Shown piece after piece: positions 14,023 to 23,732 of a DNA stretch of 45,000 nt; position 1 is the first letter of the stretch, and each line of letters starts with the position of its first letter. Source of the stretch: Rhodanobacter sp. AS-Z3 (GTDB taxonomy: Bacteria > Pseudomonadota > Gammaproteobacteria > Xanthomonadales > Rhodanobacteraceae); contig NZ_CP119392.1 of NCBI RefSeq assembly GCF_029224025.1, positions 1 to 45,000 on the forward strand, written 5' to 3'. The notes beneath the pieces are model-generated. The model was not told the origin of the DNA. It saw nothing but the letters and a program-made list of their open reading frames with translations, and ran no database searches. Made by a program: the position numbers and the translations under genes.

Positions 14023-15402
14023 ATGTCTGCCTTGATCGAACGCCAGTCGAACACCCGCCACAGTATTGCCATCGAAACAACCGACGCCGCGCATTACGCC
14101 GCCTGCAAGCGCCGGCTCACCGCCGCGCAAAAGCGCTGGCTGGGCGACAGCGGTTTCGCGGCAGCAGCGGGCACGTTTGCGTTGCTGTCTGATCCGTCGG
14201 GCAAGCTGGTGCGTGTGCTGGTGGGTGTCGATGCACAGCAGCCGCTGAGTGCGCTCGCCGCGCTGCCGTGCAGCCTGCCCGAAGCGACCTACCATCTTGC
14301 CGACGAAGGTGTGCTCGGCGACCGCCATCAGGCCGCTCTGGGCTGGGCACTGGGTGCTTACCAGTTCACCCGTTATCGGCAACCGAAACGCGCACCGGCG
14401 CAACTGGCCGTGGCTCAGGCAGAGCTGCAGGTGTTGGCGCCACTGGTCGAAGCCACCGCCCTGGTGCGTGACCTGGTCAACACGCCGACCGAGGACATGG
14501 GGCCGGAACAGTTAAGCGATGCGATTCGCGCGCTGGGCAAGACCCACAAGGCGAAAGTGCGCGACTGGGTGGGCGATGAGTTGCTGAAGGCAAACTTCCC
14601 GACCATCCACGCCGTAGGCCGCGCCAGCCATCGCGCACCGCGGCTGATCGAACTGAGCTGGGGCAAGCGCGAGCATCCCAAGCTGGTGGTGGTCGGCAAG
14701 GGCGTCTGCTTCGACACCGGCGGGCTCGACTTGAAATCCAGCGACGGCATGCGCTGGATGAAAAAGGATATGGGCGGTTCCGCGCACGCGATCGCGCTGG
14801 CCGGTCTGATCATGCAGGCCAACCTGCCGGTCAGGCTGACCCTGCTGATTCCTGCGGTGGAGAACGTGGTAGCCGGCAACGCCATGCGCCCGGGTGAAGT
14901 GATCACCACCCGCGCCGGTCACACCGTGGAAGTGGACAACACCGACGCCGAAGGTCGTTTGATCCTGTGCGACGCGCTGGCCTATGGCGCCGAGCAGGAA
15001 CCCGATTTGCTGCTGGATTTCGCTACCTTGACGGGCGCCGCGCGCGTGGCACTGGGCCCGGATCTGCCGGCGCTGTTCGCCAACGACGAAGCAGCCGCGG
15101 TCGCCCTGCTGGCGGCGGGACGGGCGGTCGGCGATCCGCTGTGGCAGATGCCGTTGTGGCGGCCGTATCGCAAGATGCTCGACTCCTATCTTGCCGACTT
15201 CGCCAACGCCGGCCCGTCACGTCACGGCGGCGCGATCACCGCCGCGCTGTATCTGGAACGCTTCGTGCCCGATGGCACACCGTGGCTGCATCTGGATACC
15301 TACGCCTGGAATGATGCCGATCGACCGGGCCGCCCGCGTGGCGGTGAGGCGATGGGTCTGCGCGCCGTGTTCGCCTACCTGCAGCAGCGCTACGGCGGGT
15401 AA
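14023..15402 (+). CDS. M17-family leucyl aminopeptidase-like protein
   Basis: 459 residues from ATG 14023, with GAAGGA 6 bases upstream. The C-terminal two thirds is the M17 catalytic domain: VVVGKGVCFDTGGLDLK (metal-binding Lys and Asp), MKKDMGGSAHA, and the family signature NTDAEGRLILCDALAYG carrying the Asp and Glu metal ligands and catalytic Arg. M17 enzymes are two-metal cytoplasmic hexamers that release N-terminal residues from peptides. It is shorter than PepA (503 residues) and resembles the PepB-like branch. It is followed by a secreted M1 aminopeptidase, so the pair could process peptides outside and inside the cell. Confidence 0.9.
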   Translation: MSALIERQSNTRHSIAIETTDAAHYAACKRRLTAAQKRWLGDSGFAAAAGTFALLSDPSGKLVRVLVGVDAQQPLSALAALPCSLPEATYHLADEGVLGDRHQAALGWALGAYQFTRYRQPKRAPAQLAVAQAELQVLAPLVEATALVRDLVNTPTEDMGPEQLSDAIRALGKTHKAKVRDWVGDELLKANFPTIHAVGRASHRAPRLIELSWGKREHPKLVVVGKGVCFDTGGLDLKSSDGMRWMKKDMGGSAHAIALAGLIMQANLPVRLTLLIPAVENVVAGNAMRPGEVITTRAGHTVEVDNTDAEGRLILCDALAYGAEQEPDLLLDFATLTGAARVALGPDLPALFANDEAAAVALLAAGRAVGDPLWQMPLWRPYRKMLDSYLADFANAGPSRHGGAITAALYLERFVPDGTPWLHLDTYAWNDADRPGRPRGGEAMGLRAVFAYLQQRYGG

Positions 15403-15493
15403 GCAAGCGGCGCCGCGCACAGGACCTCGGCTGTTGTCAGCATGCATGAAAAGGCTGCATGCTGGCAGGACTCTCCCCGTCGGAAGCCGCCTC

Positions 15494-17227
15494 ATGTCCG
15501 TGCGTCCGCATCTGCTGGTCCTTGCTGTCGCCTTCAGCCTCACCAGCGTCGCTAGCGCGCTCGCGGCCGAAGCCCCTGCGCAGGTACTGACCAGGCAAAC
15601 GCTGGATTCCGGCGGCGTGATGCCGGCCGAACAGGCACGGGTGAATTTCGATCACGCCGAACTGCACTTCACGGTGGCGCCGGCGCAGCAACGCATCGAT
15701 GCCAGCGCCACGCTGAGCTTCACCGCGAAAGCTGCCACCGACGTACTGCTGCTGGACCTGGACCGCAACCTGCCGATCAGTGGCATCGATCTCAACGGCA
15801 AGTTGCTGGCCACCAGCGCATGGCGCAATCCGGATGGCCGCTTGCGCATCGCGCTACCCAAAATGCTGGCGACCGGTGGCAAGGTCCGGGTGACCGTGCG
15901 CTACGGCGGCAAGCCGCATGTGGCGAAAAGAGCGCCGTGGGACGGCGGCTTTGTCTGGAGTCACACCGCCGACGGTCAGCCATGGGTAGCCAGCGCCGTC
16001 GAAGGCGAGGGCTGCGACCTGTTCTGGCCATGCATCGACCAGCCACAAGGCGAGCCCGATCTGGTCGACACCTACATAACGGTAGCGAAGACGCTCGCCG
16101 CACCCGGCAACGGCGTGCTGGTCGGCATCACCGAGCACGGCAATCAACACACCTATCACTGGCGCGCGAAACATCCGAACACCTACGCCATCGCGATTGA
16201 TGTCGGTCCGTTCAAGCTGCTCAAGGGCAACTACGCCAGTCGCTACGGCAACACGATCCCGATGGAGCTCTGGTATCTGCCTGAGCATGCCGAAGGCGCC
16301 AAGGCCTTGTTCGGCGAGTTTCCGCGCATGCTGGACTTCTTCGAACAGCAGATCGGACCGTACCCGTTTGGCGACGAAAAAGTGGGCGTGGTGGAAACTC
16401 CGCACAGGGGCATGGAACACCAGACCATCAATGCCTACGGCAACGACTTCCGCAAGAACGGTTACGGCTTCGACGACTTGCTGCAGCACGAGTTCGCACA
16501 TGAGTGGTTCGGCAACCAGGTAACCAATGCCGACTGGGACGACATGTGGCTGCACGAAGGGTTCGGCACCTACATGCAGCCGCTCTACAGCCAGTATCTG
16601 AATGGCGACATGGACTACTACGCCTGGCTGCATGAATTGCGCCTGCGATTGCGCAACCAGCACCCGCTCGTCTCCGGCCACAGCCAGAACGAAGAGCAGG
16701 TCTACCAGGAGTCCAGTGGTCCAGGCCAGGACATCTACAACAAGGGCGCGCTGATGTTGCACAGCTTGCGCCAGTTGATCGGCGACCAGGCGTTCTTCGA
16801 CAGCACCCGTCGGCTGGTCTATGGCCGTACCAATCCCAGGCCCGGCAATTTCAAGCCGCGCTACGCCAGCACCAACGACTACATCGCCATCGTCGATCAG
16901 GTGACCGGACGCAAGCTCGACTGGTTCTTCGACGTCTACCTGCGTGATGCCAAGCTGCCACGGCTGGACGAACAGCGTGACGGCGACACACTGAAGCTGC
17001 GCTGGGTCACCGAACACGGCAAGCCGTTTCCGATGCCGATCGAGGTGCAGGTGGGCGACAGCGTGCACACCTTGCCAATGACCGACGGCAGCGGCCAACT
17101 GCAAGTACCCGCTGGCAGCCTGCTGATCATCGACCCGCGCTCGAAAGTGCTGCGCGAGGTGCCGTTTGTGGGCGAATTCCAGCAGTGGTTCATGCAGCAG
17201 CGGGCAGCGAAATCGGCGCGCAAATAG
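15494..17227 (+). CDS. Secreted M1-family metallo-aminopeptidase
   Basis: 577 residues from ATG 15494 (GGAAG nearby). The signal peptide is MSVRPHLLVLAVAFSLTSVA to about residue 27 (ALAAEA). The fold order is that of M1 peptidases: a beta-rich N-terminal domain, then the thermolysin-like domain with the zinc motif HEFAHEW (H332, E333, H336) and Glu 355 in LHEGFGTY, exactly 18 residues further. The substrate-recognition motif, GxMEN in most members, reads GMEHQT here. It lacks the large C-terminal helical domain of PepN. It probably removes N-terminal residues from peptides in the periplasm or outside. Upstream is the M17 peptidase and downstream a TPR-hydroxylase gene. Confidence 0.9.
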   Translation: MSVRPHLLVLAVAFSLTSVASALAAEAPAQVLTRQTLDSGGVMPAEQARVNFDHAELHFTVAPAQQRIDASATLSFTAKAATDVLLLDLDRNLPISGIDLNGKLLATSAWRNPDGRLRIALPKMLATGGKVRVTVRYGGKPHVAKRAPWDGGFVWSHTADGQPWVASAVEGEGCDLFWPCIDQPQGEPDLVDTYITVAKTLAAPGNGVLVGITEHGNQHTYHWRAKHPNTYAIAIDVGPFKLLKGNYASRYGNTIPMELWYLPEHAEGAKALFGEFPRMLDFFEQQIGPYPFGDEKVGVVETPHRGMEHQTINAYGNDFRKNGYGFDDLLQHEFAHEWFGNQVTNADWDDMWLHEGFGTYMQPLYSQYLNGDMDYYAWLHELRLRLRNQHPLVSGHSQNEEQVYQESSGPGQDIYNKGALMLHSLRQLIGDQAFFDSTRRLVYGRTNPRPGNFKPRYASTNDYIAIVDQVTGRKLDWFFDVYLRDAKLPRLDEQRDGDTLKLRWVTEHGKPFPMPIEVQVGDSVHTLPMTDGSGQLQVPAGSLLIIDPRSKVLREVPFVGEFQQWFMQQRAAKSARK

Positions 17228-17303
17228 TCCCCGTGATCACGACAACTGGCGCTCTGCGCCCATTCCTATAATCATCGGACCGGTCAACCAGAGAAGCCTT
17301 GCG

Positions 17304-18641
17304 ATGAACCCGATGTCCCAGAGCGCGGCTGCAAGCTGCCGTGAGCAGGCGCTTGCAGCGTGGCAGCGTGGCGATCTGGTGGCGGCCGAGCAGGCGTTCC
17401 GACGATTGCTCGAACGTTTGCCCGATGACGCGGAGGCGCTGCAATTCCTCGCCACCCGCGAACTGGCACAGGGGAATCCACAAAACGCCATCGCGTTGTT
17501 GCTCGCCGCGCACCACGCCCAACCCCGGGATGCCGCGGTGCTGCATCGGCTGGGCGAAGTGCAGATGCTGGCGGGCGATCTGCCCGCTGCGATCGACAGC
17601 TTGCGTGCAGGCCTGCAGATCGCGCCGGGAATGTTCGTCGCACGCCTGCGCCTGGGCGTGGCACTCGAGCAGCACGGCAGCGGGTACGACGCCATGCTGA
17701 GCTACCTCGCGGCGATTGACGTCGCGCAGGCACAGGGCCGCTGGCTCAGTGACGACACCACGGCGCCGGGGCTGCGCGATGCGGTAAAGCACGCCACCCG
17801 TTTCGTGGCTGCCGGCCGGCGCGAATTATTCGACGCCGTCATCGAGCCGCTGCGGCAGCGCTACGGACGGTCCGAACTGAGTCGTGTCGACCAGTGCCTG
17901 GCGATTTATCTCGGTGAGCAGGCCGCAGACTTGCCCGACCCGCGACAACGGCCAAAATTCCTTTACTTCCCGGGCGTTCCCAGTCGGACCTTCTATCCGC
18001 GCGAACGCTTCCCTGCGCACGCGCAGCTGGAGGCGGCGGTTGAAACGATCCGTGAGGAATTGCGGGCCGTGCTGGCACATGCGCAGGAGGCGTTGGTGCC
18101 CTTCCTTGGCGTCAACTCCAGTGAAGCCGTGGCCGGCGAACTGCTGGGCGCTTCGGGTACCCAGGAAGCCGCATGGGATGCTTTCTTCTTCTATCGACAC
18201 GGCGTGCGCCATGACCAGCAATGCGCACGCTGCCCGCGCACCAGCGAACTGCTCGACTCGCTGCCGCTGGTGCGGGTTCGCGAGCATGCGCCGGAAACGC
18301 TGTACTCGGTGCTGCGTCCGGGCACGCACATCCTGCCGCACCGAGGCGTCACCAATACGCGATTGGTGACGCATCTGCCGCTGATCGTGCCGCCAGACTG
18401 CGCCTTGCGCGTAGGCGGAGAAACCCACGTATGGCAAGAAGGCCGCTGCGTCACCTTCGACGATACCTTTGAACACGAAGCGTGGAACCGCAGCGAGCGC
18501 GACCGCGTGGTGTTGATCCTGGACAGTTGGAACCCCGACCTCAGCGAGGCCGAACAGGCGGCGGTAGCCGATCTGGTTGCGGCCATTGGCGACTTCAACC
18601 GATCCACCACCACGGTACCCGTACCATCGGTGGCCGTCTGA
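17304..18641 (+). CDS. TPR protein with aspartyl/asparaginyl beta-hydroxylase domain
   Basis: 445 residues from ATG 17304 (ATG 17313 is an alternative). Residues ~10-145 are TPR-like helical repeats (AAEQAFRRLLERLPDDAEAL, LHRLGEVQMLAGDLPAA). Residues ~235-410 form an aspartyl/asparaginyl beta-hydroxylase cupin: His 346 in ILPHRGVTN and His 391 in DDTFEHEAWN are the likely iron ligands, 45 apart as in AspH (46), and R368-x-G in the LRVGGE strand fits 2-oxoglutarate binding. Such enzymes hydroxylate Asp, Asn or other residues of peptides. No signal peptide is seen. It stands directly before a TonB-dependent receptor and a second TPR enzyme, which suggests that the three act on the same substrate. 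Confidence 0.85.
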   Translation: MNPMSQSAAASCREQALAAWQRGDLVAAEQAFRRLLERLPDDAEALQFLATRELAQGNPQNAIALLLAAHHAQPRDAAVLHRLGEVQMLAGDLPAAIDSLRAGLQIAPGMFVARLRLGVALEQHGSGYDAMLSYLAAIDVAQAQGRWLSDDTTAPGLRDAVKHATRFVAAGRRELFDAVIEPLRQRYGRSELSRVDQCLAIYLGEQAADLPDPRQRPKFLYFPGVPSRTFYPRERFPAHAQLEAAVETIREELRAVLAHAQEALVPFLGVNSSEAVAGELLGASGTQEAAWDAFFFYRHGVRHDQQCARCPRTSELLDSLPLVRVREHAPETLYSVLRPGTHILPHRGVTNTRLVTHLPLIVPPDCALRVGGETHVWQEGRCVTFDDTFEHEAWNRSERDRVVLILDSWNPDLSEAEQAAVADLVAAIGDFNRSTTTVPVPSVAV

Positions 18642-18828
18642 TCGAGGATTGGCGAATCGACGGCCAGATCGATCGCAAAGCTTGTATCTGGAATCGATTC
18701 TGGTAGTAATCTGCGGGCGGTTGCACGGCACCGACGATAAACGTCAGGTTGTGCAACCTGTACCCCGGGGGGGGACTCGACGTGTTCGAAGGCTGGGAAC
18801 GGAAACCAACATTTACTGGGGAGACTCC

Positions 18829-21708
18829 ATGAAATACGGCATGAATCACTTATCGCTGGCAGTGCGACTGGCATTGACCGCAGGCATTCTCGGTGTCGCA
18901 GGCGTCGCGCAGGCGCAGACACCGCAGACGGATACTCCGTCCTCGACCGACCAGAACACGCCGCCTTCCAAAAGCAACGCAAAGAACCTGCAGTCGGTCA
19001 CGGTGACCGGCTCGCTGATCCGTCGAGTGGACGTCGAGACAGCCAGCCCGGTAGTGACGCTGGACCGCGCCGCCCTCAGCAACTCCGGCAAGCCGGTATT
19101 GGGTGATGTGCTGCAGGCGATGCCGAGCATCTCCGGCAACGCCACCAACCCCTCGAACAACAGCAATGGCGGCGGCGTGGCCAGTCCGCTGCTGGAAGCT
19201 GGCGATGGCGCCTCGCGCGTCTCGTTGCGTGGCCTGGGCATCAATCGCACCCTGGTGCTGGTCAACGGCCAGCGCATGTCCAATCCGGACCTCAACCTGA
19301 TCCCGACGGAAATGATCGATCGGGTCGACGTGCTGGCCGAAGGCGCCTCGACGGTGTACGGCTCGGACGCCATCGGTGGCGTGGTCAACTTCATCCTGCG
19401 CAAAGATTTCCAGGGTGCCCAGATCAGCCTCAATGACGGCATCTCCAGCCACGGCGATGCCCAGCGCCACGGCTTCAACCTGACCGCAGGCGCCACGGGT
19501 GACAAATTCAGCATCACTGCCGGATTGGACTACAACAAGTACGACGCGGTGCTGGGCAAACGCCGCTCGTTCTCCAAGCAGCAGCTGTATCTGTCCAGCG
19601 GCTCGGTGGTGGCGGCCGGCTCCAGTTCCATTCCGACCGGTCGTATCCAGTTGCCGGCGTCGATTGCCAGTCAGTACGGCTGCACCATCAACAGCAGCGG
19701 CACCGCCAACGTGACTCTGGCGCAGGGCAACGGTTCGGCGCTGGGTGATTACCGTTGCCGGTTGGGCTCGGATACGTACAACTACGCGGCGCTCAACTAC
19801 ATCCAGACCGCGCAGAAGCGCACCAACGGCTTCGTGCTGGGCAGCTACGATTTCACCGACAACCTGACCGGCTTCGTGGATGCGTTCTACAACCACACGG
19901 TGTCGAGTGGCCAGGATGCACCGTCGCCGGTCGGTACGGGCGATGGCCTGATCATCTCCTCCAGCAATCCGATCAATCCGTTCGGCGTCACCTTCAGCCA
20001 GAACCCGGTGGCGGGCGACCCGAACAGCGGCTACAACTTCCAGACCCGCCTGACCGGTGCCGGCACGCGCGTGCACAGTTACACGACCGATACCAGTCAG
20101 GTCAACGCTGGCCTGCGCGGCAATTTCGGCCAGGATAGCAGTTGGATCTGGGATGCCTCGATCAATTACAGCCATACCAAACGCGATCAACGTGACACCA
20201 ACGAGGTGGACATTCCGGCCTTGCAGGCTGCCGTGGATGGCGGCGCCAACATCTTCAACCAGGCCGATCCCGCGGTTGGTGCGAAGTTGAAGGAGGGCGT
20301 AAAGACACCGGTCTATCTGTTCACGCAATCGACCAAGCAAGCCCAGTTCGAAACCAGTGGGGAACTGTGGAACCTGCCGGCGGGTGCCATGCAGGTGTCG
20401 GCTGGCGTGCTGTATCGCAAGCAGTCCATGAATTACACGGTGAGTTCGTTTGCCGTACTCGACCCGGTAACCACCACCTGTCAGATCCTGCAAGAGGCCT
20501 GCGGCTCGCCCGGAAGCGGCAACTTCGACGTCAAGGAAGTCTATGCAGAAACGCTGATTCCCCTGCTGTCCGACCAGCCATGGGCTCACTCGTTGAATCT
20601 CGACATCGGCATTCGCTCGTCGAACTACAGCACCACCGGTACCACCACCAACGGCAAAATTGCCATCGAATGGCGACCCACCGCCGACCTGCTGTTCCGT
20701 GGCACCATCTCGCAAGTGTTCCGCGCGCCCAACCTGGATGAGCTCTACGACGGACGCACGCTGGTCCAGCCGAACCTCAACGATCCTTGTGTCGGACGTT
20801 CGGCCACCGAGCTGGCCGCACATGCGGCGGCCTGCCAGTACGTTCCGGTGAACTGGGCCGGCAACTCGCCCGCACAGGTCAACACGTTCTACTCCGGTGC
20901 CACTACCGTGGGCGCGACGCTGAAGCCGGAAAAGGGCAAGTCCGTCGACATCGGCCTGGTCTACGATCCGGACTGGCTGCCGGGCCTGTCGACCAGCCTC
21001 GACTTCTGGCATATCTACCTGTCAAACACGCTGACAGCGATCCAGGCCGACACCGTAGTCAGCTCCTGCTACAACAGCAGCAGCAGCCCGTACTGCTCGT
21101 TCATCCAGCGCGAGAACGCCAGCAGCCGGCAGCCAGGCCAGGTGTTCCTGATCAACACACCGGTGGTCAACCTGGGCAATACCAGCACCAGTGGCGTCGA
21201 CTACACCTTGCGCTACAAGATTCCGCACTTCGACGTGGGCGGTTTCGACCCGGGCAACTTCCGCGCTGGCTTGAGCACCAGCTACACCTCCACCTACAAG
21301 AACAACGCCACGCCGGGTGAGCCGGGGGCGAAGACCATCAACTACGCGGGTACGTACAGCCAGCAGTTCGGCAACATCTCGCGCTTGCGCGGGACGGTCA
21401 CGGTGAACTGGGAAAAGGGCAACTGGAATGCACAGTGGCAGTCACGCTACGTCAACTCGCTGACCGCACTCAACGCCGACGCCGCCATACCGGGCGTGAA
21501 CATCCCGATGGCATCGGTGGTCTATCACTCGATCCAGCTGGGCTACGCGGTGCCCTCCATCCACACTCGCTTCGACATAGGCGTGGACAACCTGAGCAAC
21601 AAGCTGCCGCCGCTGATCTACCAGAACGGTTCCAACTACAACGTGGATACCGCCACGTACGATGTGCTTGGACGCTATTACTGGGCACGGGCGACGATCA
21701 AGTTCTGA
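18829..21708 (+). CDS. TonB-dependent outer-membrane receptor
   Basis: 959 residues from ATG 18829 with GGGGAG 5-10 bases before it. The signal peptide ends near residue 29 (AGVAQAQ). The plug domain follows (SVTVTGSLIRR, VLGDVLQAMPSISG, RVSLRGLGINRTLVLVNGQR, AEGASTVYGSDAIGGVVNFI), then a long beta-barrel and a terminal Phe (YYWARATIKF), the usual outer-membrane insertion signal. The GSLIRR-type plug belongs to a group abundant in Xanthomonadales that imports peptides, glycans or other compounds rather than only siderophores. Many Ser/Thr/Asn/Gly loops are present. The substrate is unknown. The promoter should lie in 18642-18828, where I see no clear boxes. Two hairpins follow the stop. Confidence 0.93.
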   Translation: MKYGMNHLSLAVRLALTAGILGVAGVAQAQTPQTDTPSSTDQNTPPSKSNAKNLQSVTVTGSLIRRVDVETASPVVTLDRAALSNSGKPVLGDVLQAMPSISGNATNPSNNSNGGGVASPLLEAGDGASRVSLRGLGINRTLVLVNGQRMSNPDLNLIPTEMIDRVDVLAEGASTVYGSDAIGGVVNFILRKDFQGAQISLNDGISSHGDAQRHGFNLTAGATGDKFSITAGLDYNKYDAVLGKRRSFSKQQLYLSSGSVVAAGSSSIPTGRIQLPASIASQYGCTINSSGTANVTLAQGNGSALGDYRCRLGSDTYNYAALNYIQTAQKRTNGFVLGSYDFTDNLTGFVDAFYNHTVSSGQDAPSPVGTGDGLIISSSNPINPFGVTFSQNPVAGDPNSGYNFQTRLTGAGTRVHSYTTDTSQVNAGLRGNFGQDSSWIWDASINYSHTKRDQRDTNEVDIPALQAAVDGGANIFNQADPAVGAKLKEGVKTPVYLFTQSTKQAQFETSGELWNLPAGAMQVSAGVLYRKQSMNYTVSSFAVLDPVTTTCQILQEACGSPGSGNFDVKEVYAETLIPLLSDQPWAHSLNLDIGIRSSNYSTTGTTTNGKIAIEWRPTADLLFRGTISQVFRAPNLDELYDGRTLVQPNLNDPCVGRSATELAAHAAACQYVPVNWAGNSPAQVNTFYSGATTVGATLKPEKGKSVDIGLVYDPDWLPGLSTSLDFWHIYLSNTLTAIQADTVVSSCYNSSSSPYCSFIQRENASSRQPGQVFLINTPVVNLGNTSTSGVDYTLRYKIPHFDVGGFDPGNFRAGLSTSYTSTYKNNATPGEPGAKTINYAGTYSQQFGNISRLRGTVTVNWEKGNWNAQWQSRYVNSLTALNADAAIPGVNIPMASVVYHSIQLGYAVPSIHTRFDIGVDNLSNKLPPLIYQNGSNYNVDTATYDVLGRYYWARATIKF

Positions 21709-21728
21709 TCTGTTGACCCAACAATCGA

Positions 21729-21784
21729 ACTCCGGAATATCGGAGTGAATACCCAAGAGGGCCGCGAACTATCGCGGCCCTCTT
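21729..21784 (+). terminator. Tandem hairpins after the TonB receptor gene
   Basis: A small hairpin (ACTCCG / CGGAGT, 21729-21746) is followed by a perfect 13-bp stem with a 4-base ACTA loop (21755-21767 with 21772-21784). The second is very stable and ends in TCTTG; the T-run is short. It probably ends or strongly attenuates transcription of the receptor before the sulfotransferase gene. Confidence 0.7.
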
Positions 21785-21821
21785 GCATAATGGGTACTGG
21801 AAGACGACCGATGGAGAAGGC

Positions 21822-23681
21822 ATGTCCACTGCGACGGATCTGGTCACGGCGATGCTCCAAGCCTGGCACGCCGGCGAGCCTGAGCAGGTCATTGCCATCG
21901 CCGGACAGGCCATGCCGTCATTGCAGCAAGATGAAGGCGCGCTCTCGCTGCTCGGCGTGGCCCAGCAGGCGACCGGCCGTTTGCAGCAAGCTGCCGCAAC
22001 CTTCGGGCAACTGGCACAGTTGCAACCGTTGGTTTCCTCGCACTGGAACAACCTCGCCGTGGTCTGCCGGGAGGCGGGTGACCTGGGCGCAGCGGAACGG
22101 GCGCTGCTGACGGCCCTGTCGCTGGCGCCGAACGATGCCGAAGTTCACTACAACCTCGGCTTGCTCCGTACCCAGCAGCGACAATGGCTGCCAGCCAGGC
22201 AAAGTTTGCTGGACGCGGTGCAGTTGGCTCCACATTTCATCGAGGCCCGGCTGCAGGCCGCCTACGCCTGCCACGTCTGCGGCGACAATACGCAGCAGGA
22301 AGCATTGCTGATTGATGCCGGCCATTGGCCGCCGCAACCGGCCGAACAGGCGCTGGTGTTGTCAGCGATGTTGTCTGTTCAGGGCGACCTGGAATCCGCA
22401 CTTCGCACGCTGGCACAGGCATCACTGCCGGCCGAGCCCGCAGCTGCGATCATGCGCCTGCGCATCGCCGCGCAGCGCGTCCTGTTGCACGAGCGGAACA
22501 ATCAGGTCGAAGCAGCCCAGGCTGCGCTGCGGCATTTGCCACCGGCCACACTTGACGCCTTGCCGGCGCAGGCCGAACAGGCGCGTGCCGAGGGCTGGCG
22601 CGCACACGCCGTCATGGCGATGCGCGATGGCGCCTATGCCGAGGCGGCTGCGCAGTATCAACGCGCCCTGTCTGGCAACCACAATGAGGAAGGTCACGCC
22701 AGCGCCGCGTTTGGTCTTGGCGCGGCGCTTGACCGGCAAGGGCGCTACCCCGAAGCATGGGAGGCACTACGGCACGCACACGCCACCCAACTGGAAATTG
22801 CCCGCCACGTAGTGCCGGAACTGCTGGCCGCCGACAGCCGCCCGTTGCAGGTCACCGGCGGGTACCTCGGGCGTGACGTCCATGCTCCATGGAACAGCTT
22901 GACCTCGCCCGGCAGTCGACAGAGCCCGGTCTTCATAGTCGGCTTCCCTCGCTCCGGCACGACGTTGCTGGAACAGATGCTCGACGCCCACCCGGAGTTC
23001 CAGTCGATGGACGAGCGCGCCTATGTCCATGACCTCATCGAAAGCATGGAGCTGGTCGGCCAGCGTTACCCGGGGGATCTGTCAAAGCTGACGCAGCAAG
23101 ATGTCGACCAGTTGCGTGGTGCTTATCAACGACTGGTCCAGCAGGTCGTGCGCGCTCTTGGAGACCGCTGCCTGGTCGACAAGAATCCGCTCAACATGCT
23201 GTGCCTGCCGATGATCATGCGGCTGTTTCCGAATGCACGCATCATCCTGTGCCTGCGCCATCCTTGTGACGTGTTGCTGAGCTGCAGCATGCAGCCGTTT
23301 CGTTCACCGGCGTTCATGGTGCTGTGTTCGTCGCTGCAACGACTGGCCGAGGGCTATGTAAACGCGTTCGAGCAGTGGCATCACGATGTCGAGGTATTCG
23401 CGCCAAACATACTGGAGTGGCGCTACGAATCGGTGGTCGAAGAGTTCGACAAGCAGGCCGCGCGACTGGGCGAGTTTCTGGAAATAAGCGACAGTTCGGC
23501 GCTGAAGCGCTTCGCCGAACATGCACGCAACAAACGTTTCATCAGCACGCCCAGCTACGCGCAGGTTACCGAAGGCGTCCATCGCAAGGCGGTCGGTCGC
23601 TGGCAGCACTACCGCGAGCAGTTCGAGCCGATCTTGCCTGTGCTGCAACCGTGGCTGGACCGGTTCGGCTACAGCGCATGA
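21822..23681 (+). CDS. TPR-containing sulfotransferase
   Basis: 619 residues from ATG 21822, with GGAGAAGG just before it. Residues ~1-330 are TPR repeats (SSHWNNLAVVCREAGDLGAA, VHYNLGLLRTQQRQWLPA). Residues ~368-610 are a sulfotransferase domain: the 5'-phosphosulfate loop IVGFPRSGTTLLEQMLDAHP (375-381 core) and the 3'-phosphate region ILCLRHPCDVLLSC bind PAPS. Tyrosyl-protein or glycan sulfation is the usual activity of this group. It has no signal peptide. TPR domains probably hold a protein substrate, and the nearby TPR-hydroxylase has a parallel architecture. The C-terminal TPSYAQVTEGVHRKAVGRW segment is a known landmark of TPR-sulfotransferases. Confidence 0.88.
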   Translation: MSTATDLVTAMLQAWHAGEPEQVIAIAGQAMPSLQQDEGALSLLGVAQQATGRLQQAAATFGQLAQLQPLVSSHWNNLAVVCREAGDLGAAERALLTALSLAPNDAEVHYNLGLLRTQQRQWLPARQSLLDAVQLAPHFIEARLQAAYACHVCGDNTQQEALLIDAGHWPPQPAEQALVLSAMLSVQGDLESALRTLAQASLPAEPAAAIMRLRIAAQRVLLHERNNQVEAAQAALRHLPPATLDALPAQAEQARAEGWRAHAVMAMRDGAYAEAAAQYQRALSGNHNEEGHASAAFGLGAALDRQGRYPEAWEALRHAHATQLEIARHVVPELLAADSRPLQVTGGYLGRDVHAPWNSLTSPGSRQSPVFIVGFPRSGTTLLEQMLDAHPEFQSMDERAYVHDLIESMELVGQRYPGDLSKLTQQDVDQLRGAYQRLVQQVVRALGDRCLVDKNPLNMLCLPMIMRLFPNARIILCLRHPCDVLLSCSMQPFRSPAFMVLCSSLQRLAEGYVNAFEQWHHDVEVFAPNILEWRYESVVEEFDKQAARLGEFLEISDSSALKRFAEHARNKRFISTPSYAQVTEGVHRKAVGRWQHYREQFEPILPVLQPWLDRFGYSA

Positions 23682-23682
23682 A

Positions 23683-23709
23683 AAGGGGCGACGCACGGCG
23701 CCGCCCCTT
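23683..23709. terminator. Bidirectional terminator between convergent genes
   Basis: AAGGGGCG (23683-23690) pairs with CGCCCCTT (23702-23709). On the minus strand the stem is followed by TTTTC, on the plus strand only by CG, so it chiefly serves prc. The plus arm begins right at the sulfotransferase stop. Confidence 0.65.
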
Positions 23710-23732
23710 CGATACTCGCTGCTTTCAGCTTC

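Noticed and set aside
18850..21012. Open frame antisense to the TonB receptor
   Set aside because: Shadow of the strong codon bias of the receptor gene; no motif.
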